A stretch of DNA of 64,000 nt from positions 5,744,001-5,808,000 of the forward strand of contig NZ_CP050177.1 of NCBI RefSeq assembly GCF_011694815.1, written 5' to 3'. The first letter of the stretch is position 1; every line of letters starts with the position of its first letter. Position numbers and translations under genes: made by a program. The notes below the pieces were generated by a model. The model ran no database searches and was not told the DNA's origin. It was given only the letters and a program-made list of their open reading frames with translations. Source of the DNA: Streptomyces liangshanensis. Its GTDB lineage: Bacteria > Actinomycetota > Actinomycetes > Streptomycetales > Streptomycetaceae. This document shows, one piece after another, positions 43,693 to 53,188 of the stretch.

Positions 43693-46600
43693 CCTCACAC
43701 CACCCCTACAGGACATTGTCGGCGAGCTCGCCGCGCACCTCGGCCTCAAGACAGCCCGGACGAAACTGGAAGGCCTATGCCAGGTCGAGCTCGGCCTTCA
43801 TCTGCAGAGCAAGCTGATGCCGGGTACTCCCGCGGCCCACGCCTGGGTGCTGTTCAGCGGGTACGGGTTCGCCGAGGCGTACGGTGTGCGGCTTCCGCCG
43901 GACGGGGAGAAGATGCTGCGAGTCGCGCGCTACTCGCTGTGGACTCTCCGGCGCGGACGCGCATGGCGGGAGGCGCTTGAGGAGTATCAGCGCTACGCTC
44001 CCCTGCTGCGCGGTTTCGACGTACAGGATTCCGGGCGCGCCGCCACCCGCCAAGAGATCTCCGTCGCCGCCTCCCGCTGGCGGTGTTACGACCGGTTGCT
44101 GCGGGTGGCGCCGCCGCTCGCCGGCCGACCTCGTCCCGTTGCCCAGCACGGCCCGCACGGTTTCCCCATCAGCCGGTCCATGGCCGTGGTCGACCTGCCC
44201 GAGGTCGCCGCCGGACCCTTGACGGCCCACGACGTCGACATGCTTCCGGCGGGCGACGGGGCACCGCTGCGCTTTCGCATGAGAGACCTGGAGCGCACTG
44301 CCGCCGAAATGGACTCCCTGCACAGGGAAGAGGATCCGCAGCGAAGGCCGCGATGGCTCAAGCGGTTGAAGGACTTCACCATGTCTGTGAGGAAGGACGA
44401 CTCCTTCGCCCCCTCCCGTGAGTTCACCGTGGACGGGGTCCAACATCTGCTCGGCATCGTCGGCGCCGGCAAGAGCACTCTGCGGGATGTCATCGCAGTG
44501 CATCTGGCGAAGCGAGGGCTGCGCACGACAGTTGTCGTGTCGGATGTACCCGATGTCCTCAAACTGGTCCAGATGTACAACCTCTACACCCAGGGCGCAG
44601 CCGCACCAGTCATCGGTTCCTCTAACCGAGAGCAGCACGCACAACGCCTGCACCGCCGTCTGGCCGGACGCGGCGAACACCGACTCCTTGCCCACGACGA
44701 TCCGTCCTTCGCGTTTCTCGGGACATCGTGCGTACTGAACCTGCACCGGCGCAGCGGCCCGGTGGCCGAGCCCCTCGCCTTCGGAGAAGCGCCGTGCTCC
44801 CGTCTGCGTAAGCCCGCCGATCCGAAGCCCCGCAGCGCCCGCACTCCCGAGTGGCAGAGGGATTTGCTGAGTTGTCCGTACTGGTCGGTTTGCCCGCGGC
44901 ATCACGGCTCCCGTGCTTTGGTCCGGGCCGCGATCTGGGTGGCGACGCCGGCGGGGCTTGTCGACGCTTCGCCGCCGCAGGCGCAGAACGCCCAGCGCAT
45001 CCGCTACCTGGAACTGGCCTGCCGGCGCAGCGACCTGGTGATCATCGATGAGGCCGACCGGGTGCAGATGCAACTGGACACGGTCTTCGCCCCCGCCGTG
45101 CTCCTCGCCGGTGACGAGGAGCGGGGCTTCATCGATGTGCTGAGCAGGCACAAGATCCGCGAGCTTGCCGCGAGCGGACGTACCCAGCTCTCCGAGCGTG
45201 ATGTGGAGAACTTCACCGCCGCCCTCAATACCGCCGGCACAGCCACTGACCGGCTGTACGCCATGCTGGTCGCCAGCGACAAGTTGCGCGAGTGGGTCAG
45301 GGTCGGGTACTTCAGTGCCTGGACACTCCAACTCGGTCTGCTCGATGAACGCTACCCGGTGCCCGAGGAGGGCACTTCGGCAGTGCCGTTGCACGCGGAA
45401 AGGGAAGCACTGGGCAAGCTCCTCGACGCCTTCCGCGACAATCCGCTCGGCGACCGTCCCCGGGCGGCGGAAGTCGAGTTCGGTCGGCTCACTGCTCTGC
45501 TTTATGAAATCCTTCACACGGGAAACCCGGATGCGACACGGCAGATCCTGGCGGAGGCAGTGACGGACATCTTCCGCATCGACGAGAAGTTCCTCGCGGG
45601 GAAACAAGAGGAATACGAACGCGAGCGGGTGAAATGGGAGTGCAAGAAGGAGAAGCGGCAACGGGGGAAGAAGAGCGGTAGCGCAAAGGCTCCGGATCCT
45701 CCGGAGACTCCCGATGAGTGGTACAAGGAGCTCGTCAAGCGGTTCGAATTCACCCTGCTGCTGAGCGCACTAGAACCTCGGCTGGCGATGATCAACGCCA
45801 TGTGGCCCAGGGTTCAGTCTGCGCTCTCTCTCGGTTACAACGAGATGTACCGTCGCCCGCTCGACTACGGCCCCATGGTGCCCGAAGCCCCGATGGGTAA
45901 TGTGCTCGGATTTCAGTTCCGTGTGCATGGAAAGGATGAAGGGGGCGTCAGGAGCGGAGAGCTGACGTTCTTCCGATGCAGCGGCGTCGGCCGTGAATTA
46001 CTTCGCGCCCTGCCTCACCTGGCATCGGTCGACGCGCGCCCCGGTGCCCACCTCCTGCTCATGTCCGGAAGCAGCTGGGCCGGGAAGTCCAGTCGCTACC
46101 ATCTCCGCGAGCCGGTGGGCGTGATCATCGAACCGCCGGCCCGGTTGACCGAACGCATTGCTGAGGAAAGCACCATGCGTTTCGAGTTCATCGACGACGG
46201 GGACGAGAGACTGCGCATTTCCGGTAGCGATGTTGAGGAACGCCCCGAAAAGATGCGACGCATTGCCAGTTGGCTGGGGGCGGGGGTCAACGAAGCAGAG
46301 GATGGCGGTCCTCTCGAACGGGAACTGCTCGATCTGCCGCCAGGGCGTGACCAGATCCTGCTGCTGGTCGGCAGCTACGTAGAGGCTCGGCTTGTGGCGG
46401 ACACCCTGCACAATCTCAATTCCCGTTGGCGAGACCGGGTTCTCTGCCTCATCTCCGACGACGAGGAGATCGATGAGGACGACCTGGCCCCTTCCGCGTA
46501 CCGGGCACGCTCGCTGCGGAGAGGCGATGTAGAGCATCTCAAGGATGCCCGGGCGGACGTTTTGGTGGCCCCCCTGCTTGCCGTGGAAAGAGGGCACAAC

Positions 46601-47182
46601 ATCCTCAACGAAGATGCCGAGGCGGCCATCGGCACAGTCTACTTTCTCGCCCGGCCGAATCCCCACCCCGATGACCTCTCTCTGGCGGTACACGCGGTCA
46701 ACGACTGGATCGTGCGCGCGCTCGACAACGGCGACTTCGCGTCCTGGGTGCGCAAGGGCAGCACTGTCGAGGAAGGGGCGGAAGAGGTCCGCAGCATGGC
46801 GCGGTCACGCTGGCACGAGTTGCTTCAGCGGCCCATGGCGTGGAGTCGCCTCGGCGACGACCGCGAACAAGTGACCTGGGACATGCTGGTGTTGATGTGG
46901 CAGGTCATCGGCCGATTGGTACGCGGTGGTGTGCCGGCGCGTGTCGTCTTCGTCGATGCGGCCTTCGCACCCCACCGGGCGTCGAATCCGCCCCGTCCGG
47001 ACACCCCACGGTCCAGTCTGTTGCACAGCGTCCTGGACGTACTCGACCCCTACCTGGTGAACGACAACGAACCTGCCGACCATCGTTTCATCGTCCGGGC
47101 CCTGTACGAGCCGCTGTGGCGGATGCTCAGCCGCTGCCTCGCACAGCCGCCGTCCGCGCCTGACGACTTTCGTACCACTTAG
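43676..47182 (+). CDS. DinG/XPD-type Fe-S helicase of the pPIWI-RE module
   Basis: A 1168-residue superfamily 2 helicase. Walker A GIVGAGKST with Lys266; four cysteines (352, 374, 400, 406, the last two as CX5C) placed between Walker A and the DEAD box as in the Fe-S domain of XPD/DinG; DEAD at 458-461 (LVIIDEAD); motif VI QVIGRLVR at 1076-1083. It would unwind DNA or R-loops for the pPIWI-RE protein. I set the start at ATG 43676 (AGGA 7 nt upstream), overlapping the previous gene by 17 nt. A charged, coiled-coil-like stretch lies near residues 640-680. Codon 775 is TTA. Confidence 0.85.
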   Translation: MATMRSLTPPLQDIVGELAAHLGLKTARTKLEGLCQVELGLHLQSKLMPGTPAAHAWVLFSGYGFAEAYGVRLPPDGEKMLRVARYSLWTLRRGRAWREALEEYQRYAPLLRGFDVQDSGRAATRQEISVAASRWRCYDRLLRVAPPLAGRPRPVAQHGPHGFPISRSMAVVDLPEVAAGPLTAHDVDMLPAGDGAPLRFRMRDLERTAAEMDSLHREEDPQRRPRWLKRLKDFTMSVRKDDSFAPSREFTVDGVQHLLGIVGAGKSTLRDVIAVHLAKRGLRTTVVVSDVPDVLKLVQMYNLYTQGAAAPVIGSSNREQHAQRLHRRLAGRGEHRLLAHDDPSFAFLGTSCVLNLHRRSGPVAEPLAFGEAPCSRLRKPADPKPRSARTPEWQRDLLSCPYWSVCPRHHGSRALVRAAIWVATPAGLVDASPPQAQNAQRIRYLELACRRSDLVIIDEADRVQMQLDTVFAPAVLLAGDEERGFIDVLSRHKIRELAASGRTQLSERDVENFTAALNTAGTATDRLYAMLVASDKLREWVRVGYFSAWTLQLGLLDERYPVPEEGTSAVPLHAEREALGKLLDAFRDNPLGDRPRAAEVEFGRLTALLYEILHTGNPDATRQILAEAVTDIFRIDEKFLAGKQEEYERERVKWECKKEKRQRGKKSGSAKAPDPPETPDEWYKELVKRFEFTLLLSALEPRLAMINAMWPRVQSALSLGYNEMYRRPLDYGPMVPEAPMGNVLGFQFRVHGKDEGGVRSGELTFFRCSGVGRELLRALPHLASVDARPGAHLLLMSGSSWAGKSSRYHLREPVGVIIEPPARLTERIAEESTMRFEFIDDGDERLRISGSDVEERPEKMRRIASWLGAGVNEAEDGGPLERELLDLPPGRDQILLLVGSYVEARLVADTLHNLNSRWRDRVLCLISDDEEIDEDDLAPSAYRARSLRRGDVEHLKDARADVLVAPLLAVERGHNILNEDAEAAIGTVYFLARPNPHPDDLSLAVHAVNDWIVRALDNGDFASWVRKGSTVEEGAEEVRSMARSRWHELLQRPMAWSRLGDDREQVTWDMLVLMWQVIGRLVRGGVPARVVFVDAAFAPHRASNPPRPDTPRSSLLHSVLDVLDPYLVNDNEPADHRFIVRALYEPLWRMLSRCLAQPPSAPDDFRTT

Positions 47183-47192
47183 AGGAGGGCCC

Positions 47193-49979
47193 GTGTACCA
47201 CACTGTTCGATGCCTTGCCTACGAGCCCGATCCGGACCGTGGACCGTGGATGGAGCACCTTCAGGTGCTCCGCCTGGGTGAGGATCTGCACAACGAGCTC
47301 ACTCGACGCTCCGAGGAGGCCAACGCAACCGGTGATCGACCCGGCCGCTTGCCTGTCACCAGGCTGAACAGCCTTCTACAGGCACTCGCGCCGGGCACGG
47401 TGGCCACCGCACGACATGCCGGAAGCGATGGCAGGCTGCCCTGGCTCTATGCCCGCGAAGCTGTGCCCGTAGATGTTCTCGCACCTGTCATCGGTACCTG
47501 GGCGAGCGGGTTGCTCGTCGGCGGCGAAGGCGATGACGACGACGATCTGGAAGAGACACTCCTAACTGAGGGGAGCGCCTCGGGCCCAAGACTCCCGGCA
47601 TGGGAGAACACGACCATCGACCTCACCGAGACGCTGATCTCCGGCGGGGGGACTGCCGAGCCCGAACAGCGTCTTTACAGTCTTCTGCCTGAGCAGATCG
47701 CCTTTCGCCTGGCAGAGCACCCCCTCCGAATCCGTGGAACGATCCTTCGGTTCCGCGTCGTGAGCTCGGCTTCAGGGACGGATCTCATTTCCTGGCCCCC
47801 TCAGCGATACGAGCGCGGAAGGCAGACCTGGTACTACTCGGCACGTCTCAACATCACCGTCCACACGGTTCCGTTCGCACCGCGGTTCCGGGTGCACATC
47901 TCCGCGGGGCTTCGACGATGGGCCACCCGGCTCGACATCCGACCCCGGGAACTCGACGGGTCGACGGTGCTGCTCGACGTACCGATTCCATGGCCGGACA
48001 GCGCGGACCACAGGCGTCGGCTCATGACCAACACACTCGGATACGACCGTAGGAAGCGTGAGATCGCATGGCGGCGGCGCAGCGCCGCGCCCTTGCTTCC
48101 TGAGCTGGACATCCTCCGCCACTACCCGGACGCTGCTGAGCTGTTCGCCTCGCCAGAGAAGTGGATCACAGGACGTGGAGAGGTCGCGGCAGGCATTGTG
48201 TACCACCCGTCCCTGGGGCCTCATGAGGTGGGCGCCGGACTCATGCCGGGGGAGCGAGCGACGCTTGACGCCTGGATCGAGGACGGTCTGCGGCCAGTAC
48301 TCCGCCGAGTGGACGACCTTAGGCGAGTCACCAGACGTAACACACCGACACTGCTGCCGCGTACCGTGAAGAAGGATGAACCGGACACCAGGGAGGCACG
48401 AAAGTCACTGGCGCGCCGGACGGCGCTGGCAGTTGCTCTGAGCGGTCAGTCGCTTGACGTCGAAGTGGTCTGGCAGTCCCCCGAAACACGGGACGCCTTG
48501 CTCGCCGAACTTCCGAGACTCATCGGTCTTCCACCGGGGAGCAATACGGATCGGGAGAAGAAGGTCTGGCGGTGGCGACACGAAGGGATCGACATCACGG
48601 TCCGGACGCGTCCGGCTGGGCCGCTCGTGGCCGCCCTGACTGTTGCCCAGGATCGTGGCCGTCGTCGTTCGGTCAGGCTTGCCGAGGCAGTCGAGGAGAG
48701 GTGCGCGCTTGTCTTGAGCGAGGTCGGCCCACCGTGGGAGGGCATCGGCCTCGTCATCGCCGAGATCGCGGACAAGGGACGGTTCAGCGCCGTTCCGGAT
48801 TCGGATCCCAAGAACGCGCTCCGCCTCGCATGGGCACGGCAGGGGCGTCCGAGCCAGTTCATCAACCTGCCCCAGGAGGACACAGCGGCTGTGGAGCACC
48901 GCGCCCGGTCGACGTGGCTCGACGCCTTCCGGCAACTGGGCGCCGTCAGCCCCCCCGCCCACCGAGTGGGTGCCGGAATCCCGAGTGATCTCCAATACGT
49001 GGCGCTGTGGATGGTGCGCTACACGAGGAAGGGGCCGACGCGGTGTCCCGTACGGCGTCTGATCGCTGTGCGGGTTCGTCCTGGTGGCGGCGGGCTCGGC
49101 GATGTCGATGGCTGGGATGCGGAGCGAGCCGAGTGGGTGCCGTACCGGCAGCTGCTTCTCCAACTGGCCGATTCCGCGAAACCGGAGGAGAGTTCCGCCC
49201 CGGGCAACCGCCTGAGGCAGCCTGCCGGTTCGGCGTCCGACAGTGCTCGCGCTGCCGGGCGGAGCGCTCGATGGCAGGCCCAGACCGAGCGGCAGATCCG
49301 TGAGCTGCTCTTTCAGCTGCGTGAGCGGCCGACCTTGCTGTTGGTCAGCGCTGGAAACTTGCGCCAGCACTGGCCCTACTTGCGCAACGGTGCCTTGGTC
49401 CGTGACTGCCTGGCATTCGGCACGGAGCCGCAACAACGCCACTCCCTCTACGGGGAGGAGCTTCGTGTCGTGGTGCTCCGCGATGCGAACGGCCGGAACG
49501 AAGTCGCCGAGTGGTACGCACACGACGGCAAGGGAAAGGTTGGCTTCGCGGAGGGGGTCTGGGGGACGTCCGACCTTGAGGGCCGAGTCTTCTCGAGTAT
49601 TACCAGCACACCGCACACGGCGGCGAACCTGCCGAGGGGACTCATGAAACTGGTTCCCGCGGAGGGGTCCCGCACAGCCCCGGGCAAGACTGCCTGGAAC
49701 CCGACACAACTCGAAGTGACTGTCCTGGGCTGCCGGTCCCCTCATTCCGAGGAGTGCGGGAACGGAAGCTGCGAGAGCGTCGACAACGCTGCCGAATGGG
49801 CGACGCTGACACATCAGTTGCGTTATCACGACGACTACCAGCCGCTCTCCCGACCGCTTCCGCTGCATCTGGCGCGACTGGCCGGCGAGTACGTACTTCC
49901 TCTCGCCACAGGTGGAGAACCGGCCAAGGCAGGTGACGGATTGGTACGGACCGCGATGGAGGAGCTGGAAACGACATGA
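47193..49979 (+). CDS. pPIWI-RE family protein (Argonaute/PIWI-like)
   Basis: A 928-residue member of the pPIWI-RE branch of PIWI/Argonaute proteins. The C-terminal RNase H-fold region has the branch's hallmarks: PVRRLIAVRVRPGGGG, then VVVLRDANGRNEVAEWY (Arg763, Glu770), EGVWGTSDLEGRVFSSITSTP, and the ending LTHQLRYHDDY then LPLHLARLAGEYVLPL. The first 500 residues are the less conserved N-terminal module. The GTG start has GGAGGG directly upstream and lies 10 bp after the helicase stop. Family members are predicted to use guide RNA to form R-loops on invading DNA; catalytic status here is unknown. Confidence 0.83.
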   Translation: MYHTVRCLAYEPDPDRGPWMEHLQVLRLGEDLHNELTRRSEEANATGDRPGRLPVTRLNSLLQALAPGTVATARHAGSDGRLPWLYAREAVPVDVLAPVIGTWASGLLVGGEGDDDDDLEETLLTEGSASGPRLPAWENTTIDLTETLISGGGTAEPEQRLYSLLPEQIAFRLAEHPLRIRGTILRFRVVSSASGTDLISWPPQRYERGRQTWYYSARLNITVHTVPFAPRFRVHISAGLRRWATRLDIRPRELDGSTVLLDVPIPWPDSADHRRRLMTNTLGYDRRKREIAWRRRSAAPLLPELDILRHYPDAAELFASPEKWITGRGEVAAGIVYHPSLGPHEVGAGLMPGERATLDAWIEDGLRPVLRRVDDLRRVTRRNTPTLLPRTVKKDEPDTREARKSLARRTALAVALSGQSLDVEVVWQSPETRDALLAELPRLIGLPPGSNTDREKKVWRWRHEGIDITVRTRPAGPLVAALTVAQDRGRRRSVRLAEAVEERCALVLSEVGPPWEGIGLVIAEIADKGRFSAVPDSDPKNALRLAWARQGRPSQFINLPQEDTAAVEHRARSTWLDAFRQLGAVSPPAHRVGAGIPSDLQYVALWMVRYTRKGPTRCPVRRLIAVRVRPGGGGLGDVDGWDAERAEWVPYRQLLLQLADSAKPEESSAPGNRLRQPAGSASDSARAAGRSARWQAQTERQIRELLFQLRERPTLLLVSAGNLRQHWPYLRNGALVRDCLAFGTEPQQRHSLYGEELRVVVLRDANGRNEVAEWYAHDGKGKVGFAEGVWGTSDLEGRVFSSITSTPHTAANLPRGLMKLVPAEGSRTAPGKTAWNPTQLEVTVLGCRSPHSEECGNGSCESVDNAAEWATLTHQLRYHDDYQPLSRPLPLHLARLAGEYVLPLATGGEPAKAGDGLVRTAMEELETT

Positions 49980-50155
49980 GCTTGAGACGGTGCCACGAAG
50001 GGGGCGGCCCGGCGGTCGTGTCAGCGCCTCGCGGCCGCGGCGTGTTATGCCCCGACCGGCGCCCGTGCCGCCAGGACGCCGACCGATGGTGCCTCAGGTT
50101 CAATGCGGCCCCAGGGTTCCGCGCGGGATTCTGGTGACCAACCGGGGGAGCGAAA

Positions 50156-50196
50156 CCGGCCCCGCCGCTCTCTGAGGCAGAGAGGGGCGGGGCCGG
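50156..50196. terminator. Strong bidirectional hairpin between island and glnA
   Basis: An 18-bp stem with one mismatch (50156-50173 with 50179-50196) and loop GAGGC lies in the 299-bp spacer between the pPIWI-RE stop and the convergent glnA stop. Nothing else recognisable is in that spacer. Confidence 0.75.
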
Positions 50197-50278
50197 ATCA
50201 CGCGAGCCCATAGCCGGGTCATCTTGTCACCAAGAAGTCCCGGTTCCGGAGATCTCCGCTGGCGGCCGGTTCCCGGTT

Positions 50279-51688
50279 CTAGATGTCGAAGTACAGCTCG
50301 AACTCGTGGGGGTGGGGGCGGAGCTGGATCGGGGCGATTTCCTTGGTGCGCTTGTAGTCGATCCACGTCTCGATCAGGTCCGACGTGAAGACGCCGCCCG
50401 CCTGGAGGTACTCGTTGTCCGCCTCCAGGGCGTCCAGTACCGCCGGGAGGGACGTGGGGACCTGGGCGACGCCCGCGTGCTCCTCCGGGGCCAGTTCGTA
50501 CAGGTCCTTGTCGATCGGCTCGGCCGGCTCGATCTTGTTCTTGACGCCGTCGAGGCCCGCGAGGAGGAGGGCCGAGAACGCCAGGTACGGGTTCGAGGAC
50601 GGGTCCGGGGCGCGGAACTCGACGCGCTTGGCCTTCGGGTTCGAGCCCGTGATCGGGATGCGCATCGCGGCGGAGCGGTTGCGCTGCGAGTAGACCAGGT
50701 TGACCGGGGCCTCGAAGCCGGGGACCAGGCGGTGGTACGAGTTCACCGTCGGGTTCGTGAACGCCAGCAGCGACGGGGCGTGCTTGAGGATGCCGCCGAT
50801 GTAGTAGCGGGCGGTGTCCGACAGGCCCGCGTAGCCCTGCTCGTCGTAGAACAGCGGCGTGCCGCCCTGCCACAGGGACTGGTGGACGTGCATGCCGGAC
50901 CCGTTGTCACCGAAGATCGGCTTGGGCATGAAGGTCGCGGTCTTGCCGTTGCGCCACGCGACGTTCTTCACGATGTACTTGAAGAGCATCAGGTCGTCGG
51001 CCGCGGCGAGCAGCGTGTTGAACTTGTAGTTGATCTCCGCCTGGCCGGCGGTGCCCACCTCGTGGTGCTGGCGCTCGACCTGGAGGCCCGAGGCCTCCAG
51101 CTCCAGGGAGATCTCCGCGCGCAGGTCGGCGAAGTGGTCGACCGGCGGGGCCGGGAAGTAACCACCCTTGTAGCGGACCTTGTAGCCGCGGTTGTCCTCC
51201 GTGGAACCGGTGTTCCAGGCGCCGGCCTCGGAGTCGATGTGGTAGAAGCTCTCGTTCGACGTGGTGTTGAAGCGCACGCTGTCGAAGACGTAGAACTCGG
51301 CCTCGGGGCCGAAGTACGCGGTGTCCGCGATGCCGGTCGACGCGAGGTAGGCCTCGGCCTTCTTGGCGATGTTGCGCGGGTCGCGGCTGTACTGCTCGCC
51401 CGTGATCGGGTCGTGGATGAAGAAGTTGATGTTCACCGTCTTGTCACGGCGGAACGGGTCGACCCGGGCCGTGGACAGGTCCGCGCGCAGCGCCATGTCC
51501 GACTCGTGGATGGCCTGGAAGCCGCGGATCGACGAACCGTCGAAGGCGAGCTCCTCGGCGGGGTCGAACGCCCGTGCCGGGATCGTGAAGTGCTGCATCA
51601 CGCCAGGCAGGTCGCAGAAGCGGACGTCGACAAACTTGACGTCGTTGTCCGCGATGTACTTCTTTGCCTCGTCGGCGTTCTGGAACAT
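50279..51688 (-). CDS. glnA: Glutamine synthetase type I
   Basis: A 469-residue bacterial glutamine synthetase (dodecameric, cytosolic). Start ATG 51688 with AGGAGG upstream gives the usual [12 protein letters not shown]. Signatures: FDGSSIRGF, the ATP/metal motif [16 protein letters not shown], and NRSAAMRIP; the adenylylation site is DLYELAPEE near residue 397, so activity is controlled by GlnE. A good GlnR site lies about 100 bp upstream. Next to the accessory island on its 3' side. Confidence 0.97.
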   Translation of the reverse strand: MFQNADEAKKYIADNDVKFVDVRFCDLPGVMQHFTIPARAFDPAEELAFDGSSIRGFQAIHESDMALRADLSTARVDPFRRDKTVNINFFIHDPITGEQYSRDPRNIAKKAEAYLASTGIADTAYFGPEAEFYVFDSVRFNTTSNESFYHIDSEAGAWNTGSTEDNRGYKVRYKGGYFPAPPVDHFADLRAEISLELEASGLQVERQHHEVGTAGQAEINYKFNTLLAAADDLMLFKYIVKNVAWRNGKTATFMPKPIFGDNGSGMHVHQSLWQGGTPLFYDEQGYAGLSDTARYYIGGILKHAPSLLAFTNPTVNSYHRLVPGFEAPVNLVYSQRNRSAAMRIPITGSNPKAKRVEFRAPDPSSNPYLAFSALLLAGLDGVKNKIEPAEPIDKDLYELAPEEHAGVAQVPTSLPAVLDALEADNEYLQAGGVFTSDLIETWIDYKRTKEIAPIQLRPHPHEFELYFDI

Positions 51689-51789
51689 CCAGCTCCTCCT
51701 CCTCCCGACCCGAGGAGGGGCGGGGGTTTGTCGCTCGGTGGTGCGGCCAGTGCGGTGGCACACGCTGGTCCCGACCATAGGTTTCCGGG

Positions 51790-51827
51790 ATTTCTCCGGC
51801 GTGACCCATTTGTTTCGTAGAAGTTAA
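51790..51827 (-). promoter_or_regulatory. GlnR operator of glnA (a1-b1-a2-b2)
   Basis: On the minus strand: TTAAC-n6-GAAAC-n6-GTCAC-n6-GAAAT, the tandem gTnAC/GaAAc arrangement with 22-bp period that GlnR uses at Streptomyces glnA. All four boxes are at exact 11-bp spacing, about 100 bp before the start codon. Confidence 0.85.
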
Positions 51828-51911
51828 CCAGGCCCGGTGCGTACGGGGGCGGCGGGCGGCTCCCCGACCCCCGTCAAGAGGGGGTAAATCCCCGCCCAGT
51901 ACCGTGGACGG

Positions 51912-52379
51912 GTGGACAACAGGCAAGTAATCGGATCCTGGCTCTCCGGACCCCGCGCCGCCGCCGAGAACATGGGTGTCGACTTCGGCTACCGGGGCGA
52001 GCGGCTCGGCCTGCCGGAGCACGGCCCGGGGTCCGTCGCCCCGCTCGGCCGCCGGTTCGGCGCGATCTTCGTCGACTGGGCGCTGTGCATGCTGATCGCA
52101 TACGGGCTGCTCGCGGGCGGTAACTGGCCGAAGGCCGGCAACTGGGCGCTCGGCGTCCTCCTGGTCCTCAGCCTCCTCACCGTCGGCACGGTCGGCTTCA
52201 CGCCCGGGAAGCGCCTCTTCCGCCTCCGTGTCGTCTCCGAGCGCGGTGGCCGCCTGTCCCTTCCCCGCGCCCTCGTCCGCTCCGTACTGCTCTGCCTCGC
52301 CGTCCCCGCCCTCGTCTGGGACCGGGACGGCCGCGGCTTCCACGACCGCCTCTCCGGCGCCGTACAGGTGCGGATGTAG
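51912..52379 (+). CDS. RDD-family membrane protein
   Basis: A 155-residue protein starting at GTG 51912, divergent from glnA. It has the RDD pattern: LGRRFGAIFVDWALCMLIAYGLL, FTPGKRLFRLRVV and DRDGRGFHDRLSG, with three membrane segments. Function of this conserved glnA neighbour is unknown. Confidence 0.9.
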   Translation: MDNRQVIGSWLSGPRAAAENMGVDFGYRGERLGLPEHGPGSVAPLGRRFGAIFVDWALCMLIAYGLLAGGNWPKAGNWALGVLLVLSLLTVGTVGFTPGKRLFRLRVVSERGGRLSLPRALVRSVLLCLAVPALVWDRDGRGFHDRLSGAVQVRM

Positions 52380-52402
52380 GGACAGCAGGGACGTACAGAA
52401 CC

Positions 52403-52458
52403 GCGATACGGCTGGAGGGCGGCCCGGGAGATCCCGGGCCGCCCTCCAGCCGTATCGC
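52403..52458. terminator. Perfect 27-bp inverted repeat
   Basis: Arms 52403-52429 and 52432-52458 are exact complements separated by only 2 nt, between the RDD gene and the convergent DUF4191 gene. An unusually long perfect stem; probably a bidirectional terminator. Confidence 0.8.
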
Positions 52459-52479
52459 TCGGCATCACCGCGAGAGCGC

Positions 52480-53178
52480 TCAGCGCATCTTTCCGCCCCG
52501 CGGCATCCGCATGCCCTTCGGCATCGGACCCTTCGGCAGCGGCATGTTGCTCATCAGGTCGCCCAGCGCCCGCAGCCGGTCGTTCGTCGACGTCACCTGC
52601 GGCCCCGCCAGGACCCGCGGCAGCTTGAGGAGCGTCGTCCGCACCTTCTTCAGAGGCACCTGCCCCTCGCCGTCACCGACGATGATGTCGTGCACCGGCA
52701 CGTCCACCACGATCCGCGCCATCCGCTTCTTCTCGGCGGCCAGCAGGCTCTTCAGCCGGTTCGGGTTGCCCTCGGCCACCAGCACGATGCCGGCCTTGCC
52801 GACCGCCCGGTGCACCACGTCCTGGTTGCGGTTCATCGCGACCGCCGGGGTCGTCGTCCATCCGCGCCCGACGTTCTCCAGCACCGCGGCCGCCGCCCCG
52901 GGCTGGCCCTCCATCTGACCGAAGGCCGCCCGCTCGGCACGGCGGCCGAAGACGATCGCCATCGCGAGGAACGCCAGGATGAAGCCCAGGATGCCCAGGT
53001 AGATGGGGTGGTCGATCAAGAAGCCGACCGCGAGGAAGACACCGAAGGTGACGATCCCCACACCCGCGACGACAAGACCGACCTTCGAGTCGGCCCGCCG
53101 GGTCATCTTGTAGGTAAGGGCGATCTGTTTCAGTCGCCCGGTGTTCGCAGCAGAGTCTGCGTTTTCCTTCGCCGCCAT
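52480..53178 (-). CDS. DUF4191 membrane protein
   Basis: A 232-residue protein of the actinobacterial DUF4191 family, start ATG 53178. Two membrane segments (GLVVAGVGIVTFGVFLAVGFL and YLGILGFILAFLAMAIVF) are followed by a soluble domain with VLVAEGNPNRLKSLLAAEKKR and a Met/Pro/Gly/Lys-rich tail. Located between glnA and lipA, as is usual in actinobacteria. Function unknown. Confidence 0.88.
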   Translation of the reverse strand: MAAKENADSAANTGRLKQIALTYKMTRRADSKVGLVVAGVGIVTFGVFLAVGFLIDHPIYLGILGFILAFLAMAIVFGRRAERAAFGQMEGQPGAAAAVLENVGRGWTTTPAVAMNRNQDVVHRAVGKAGIVLVAEGNPNRLKSLLAAEKKRMARIVVDVPVHDIIVGDGEGQVPLKKVRTTLLKLPRVLAGPQVTSTNDRLRALGDLMSNMPLPKGPMPKGMRMPRGGKMR

Positions 53179-53188
53179 GTACGGGAGT

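Noticed and set aside
43775..45661. 628-residue minus-strand frame inside the helicase gene
   Set aside because: Shadow of the helicase reading frame; no motif, and the plus strand carries clear Walker A and DEAD motifs.
49980..50278. Possible attachment site or tRNA at the right island border
   Set aside because: I found no tRNA fold, no repeat of the left border and only the glnA/island terminator hairpin.
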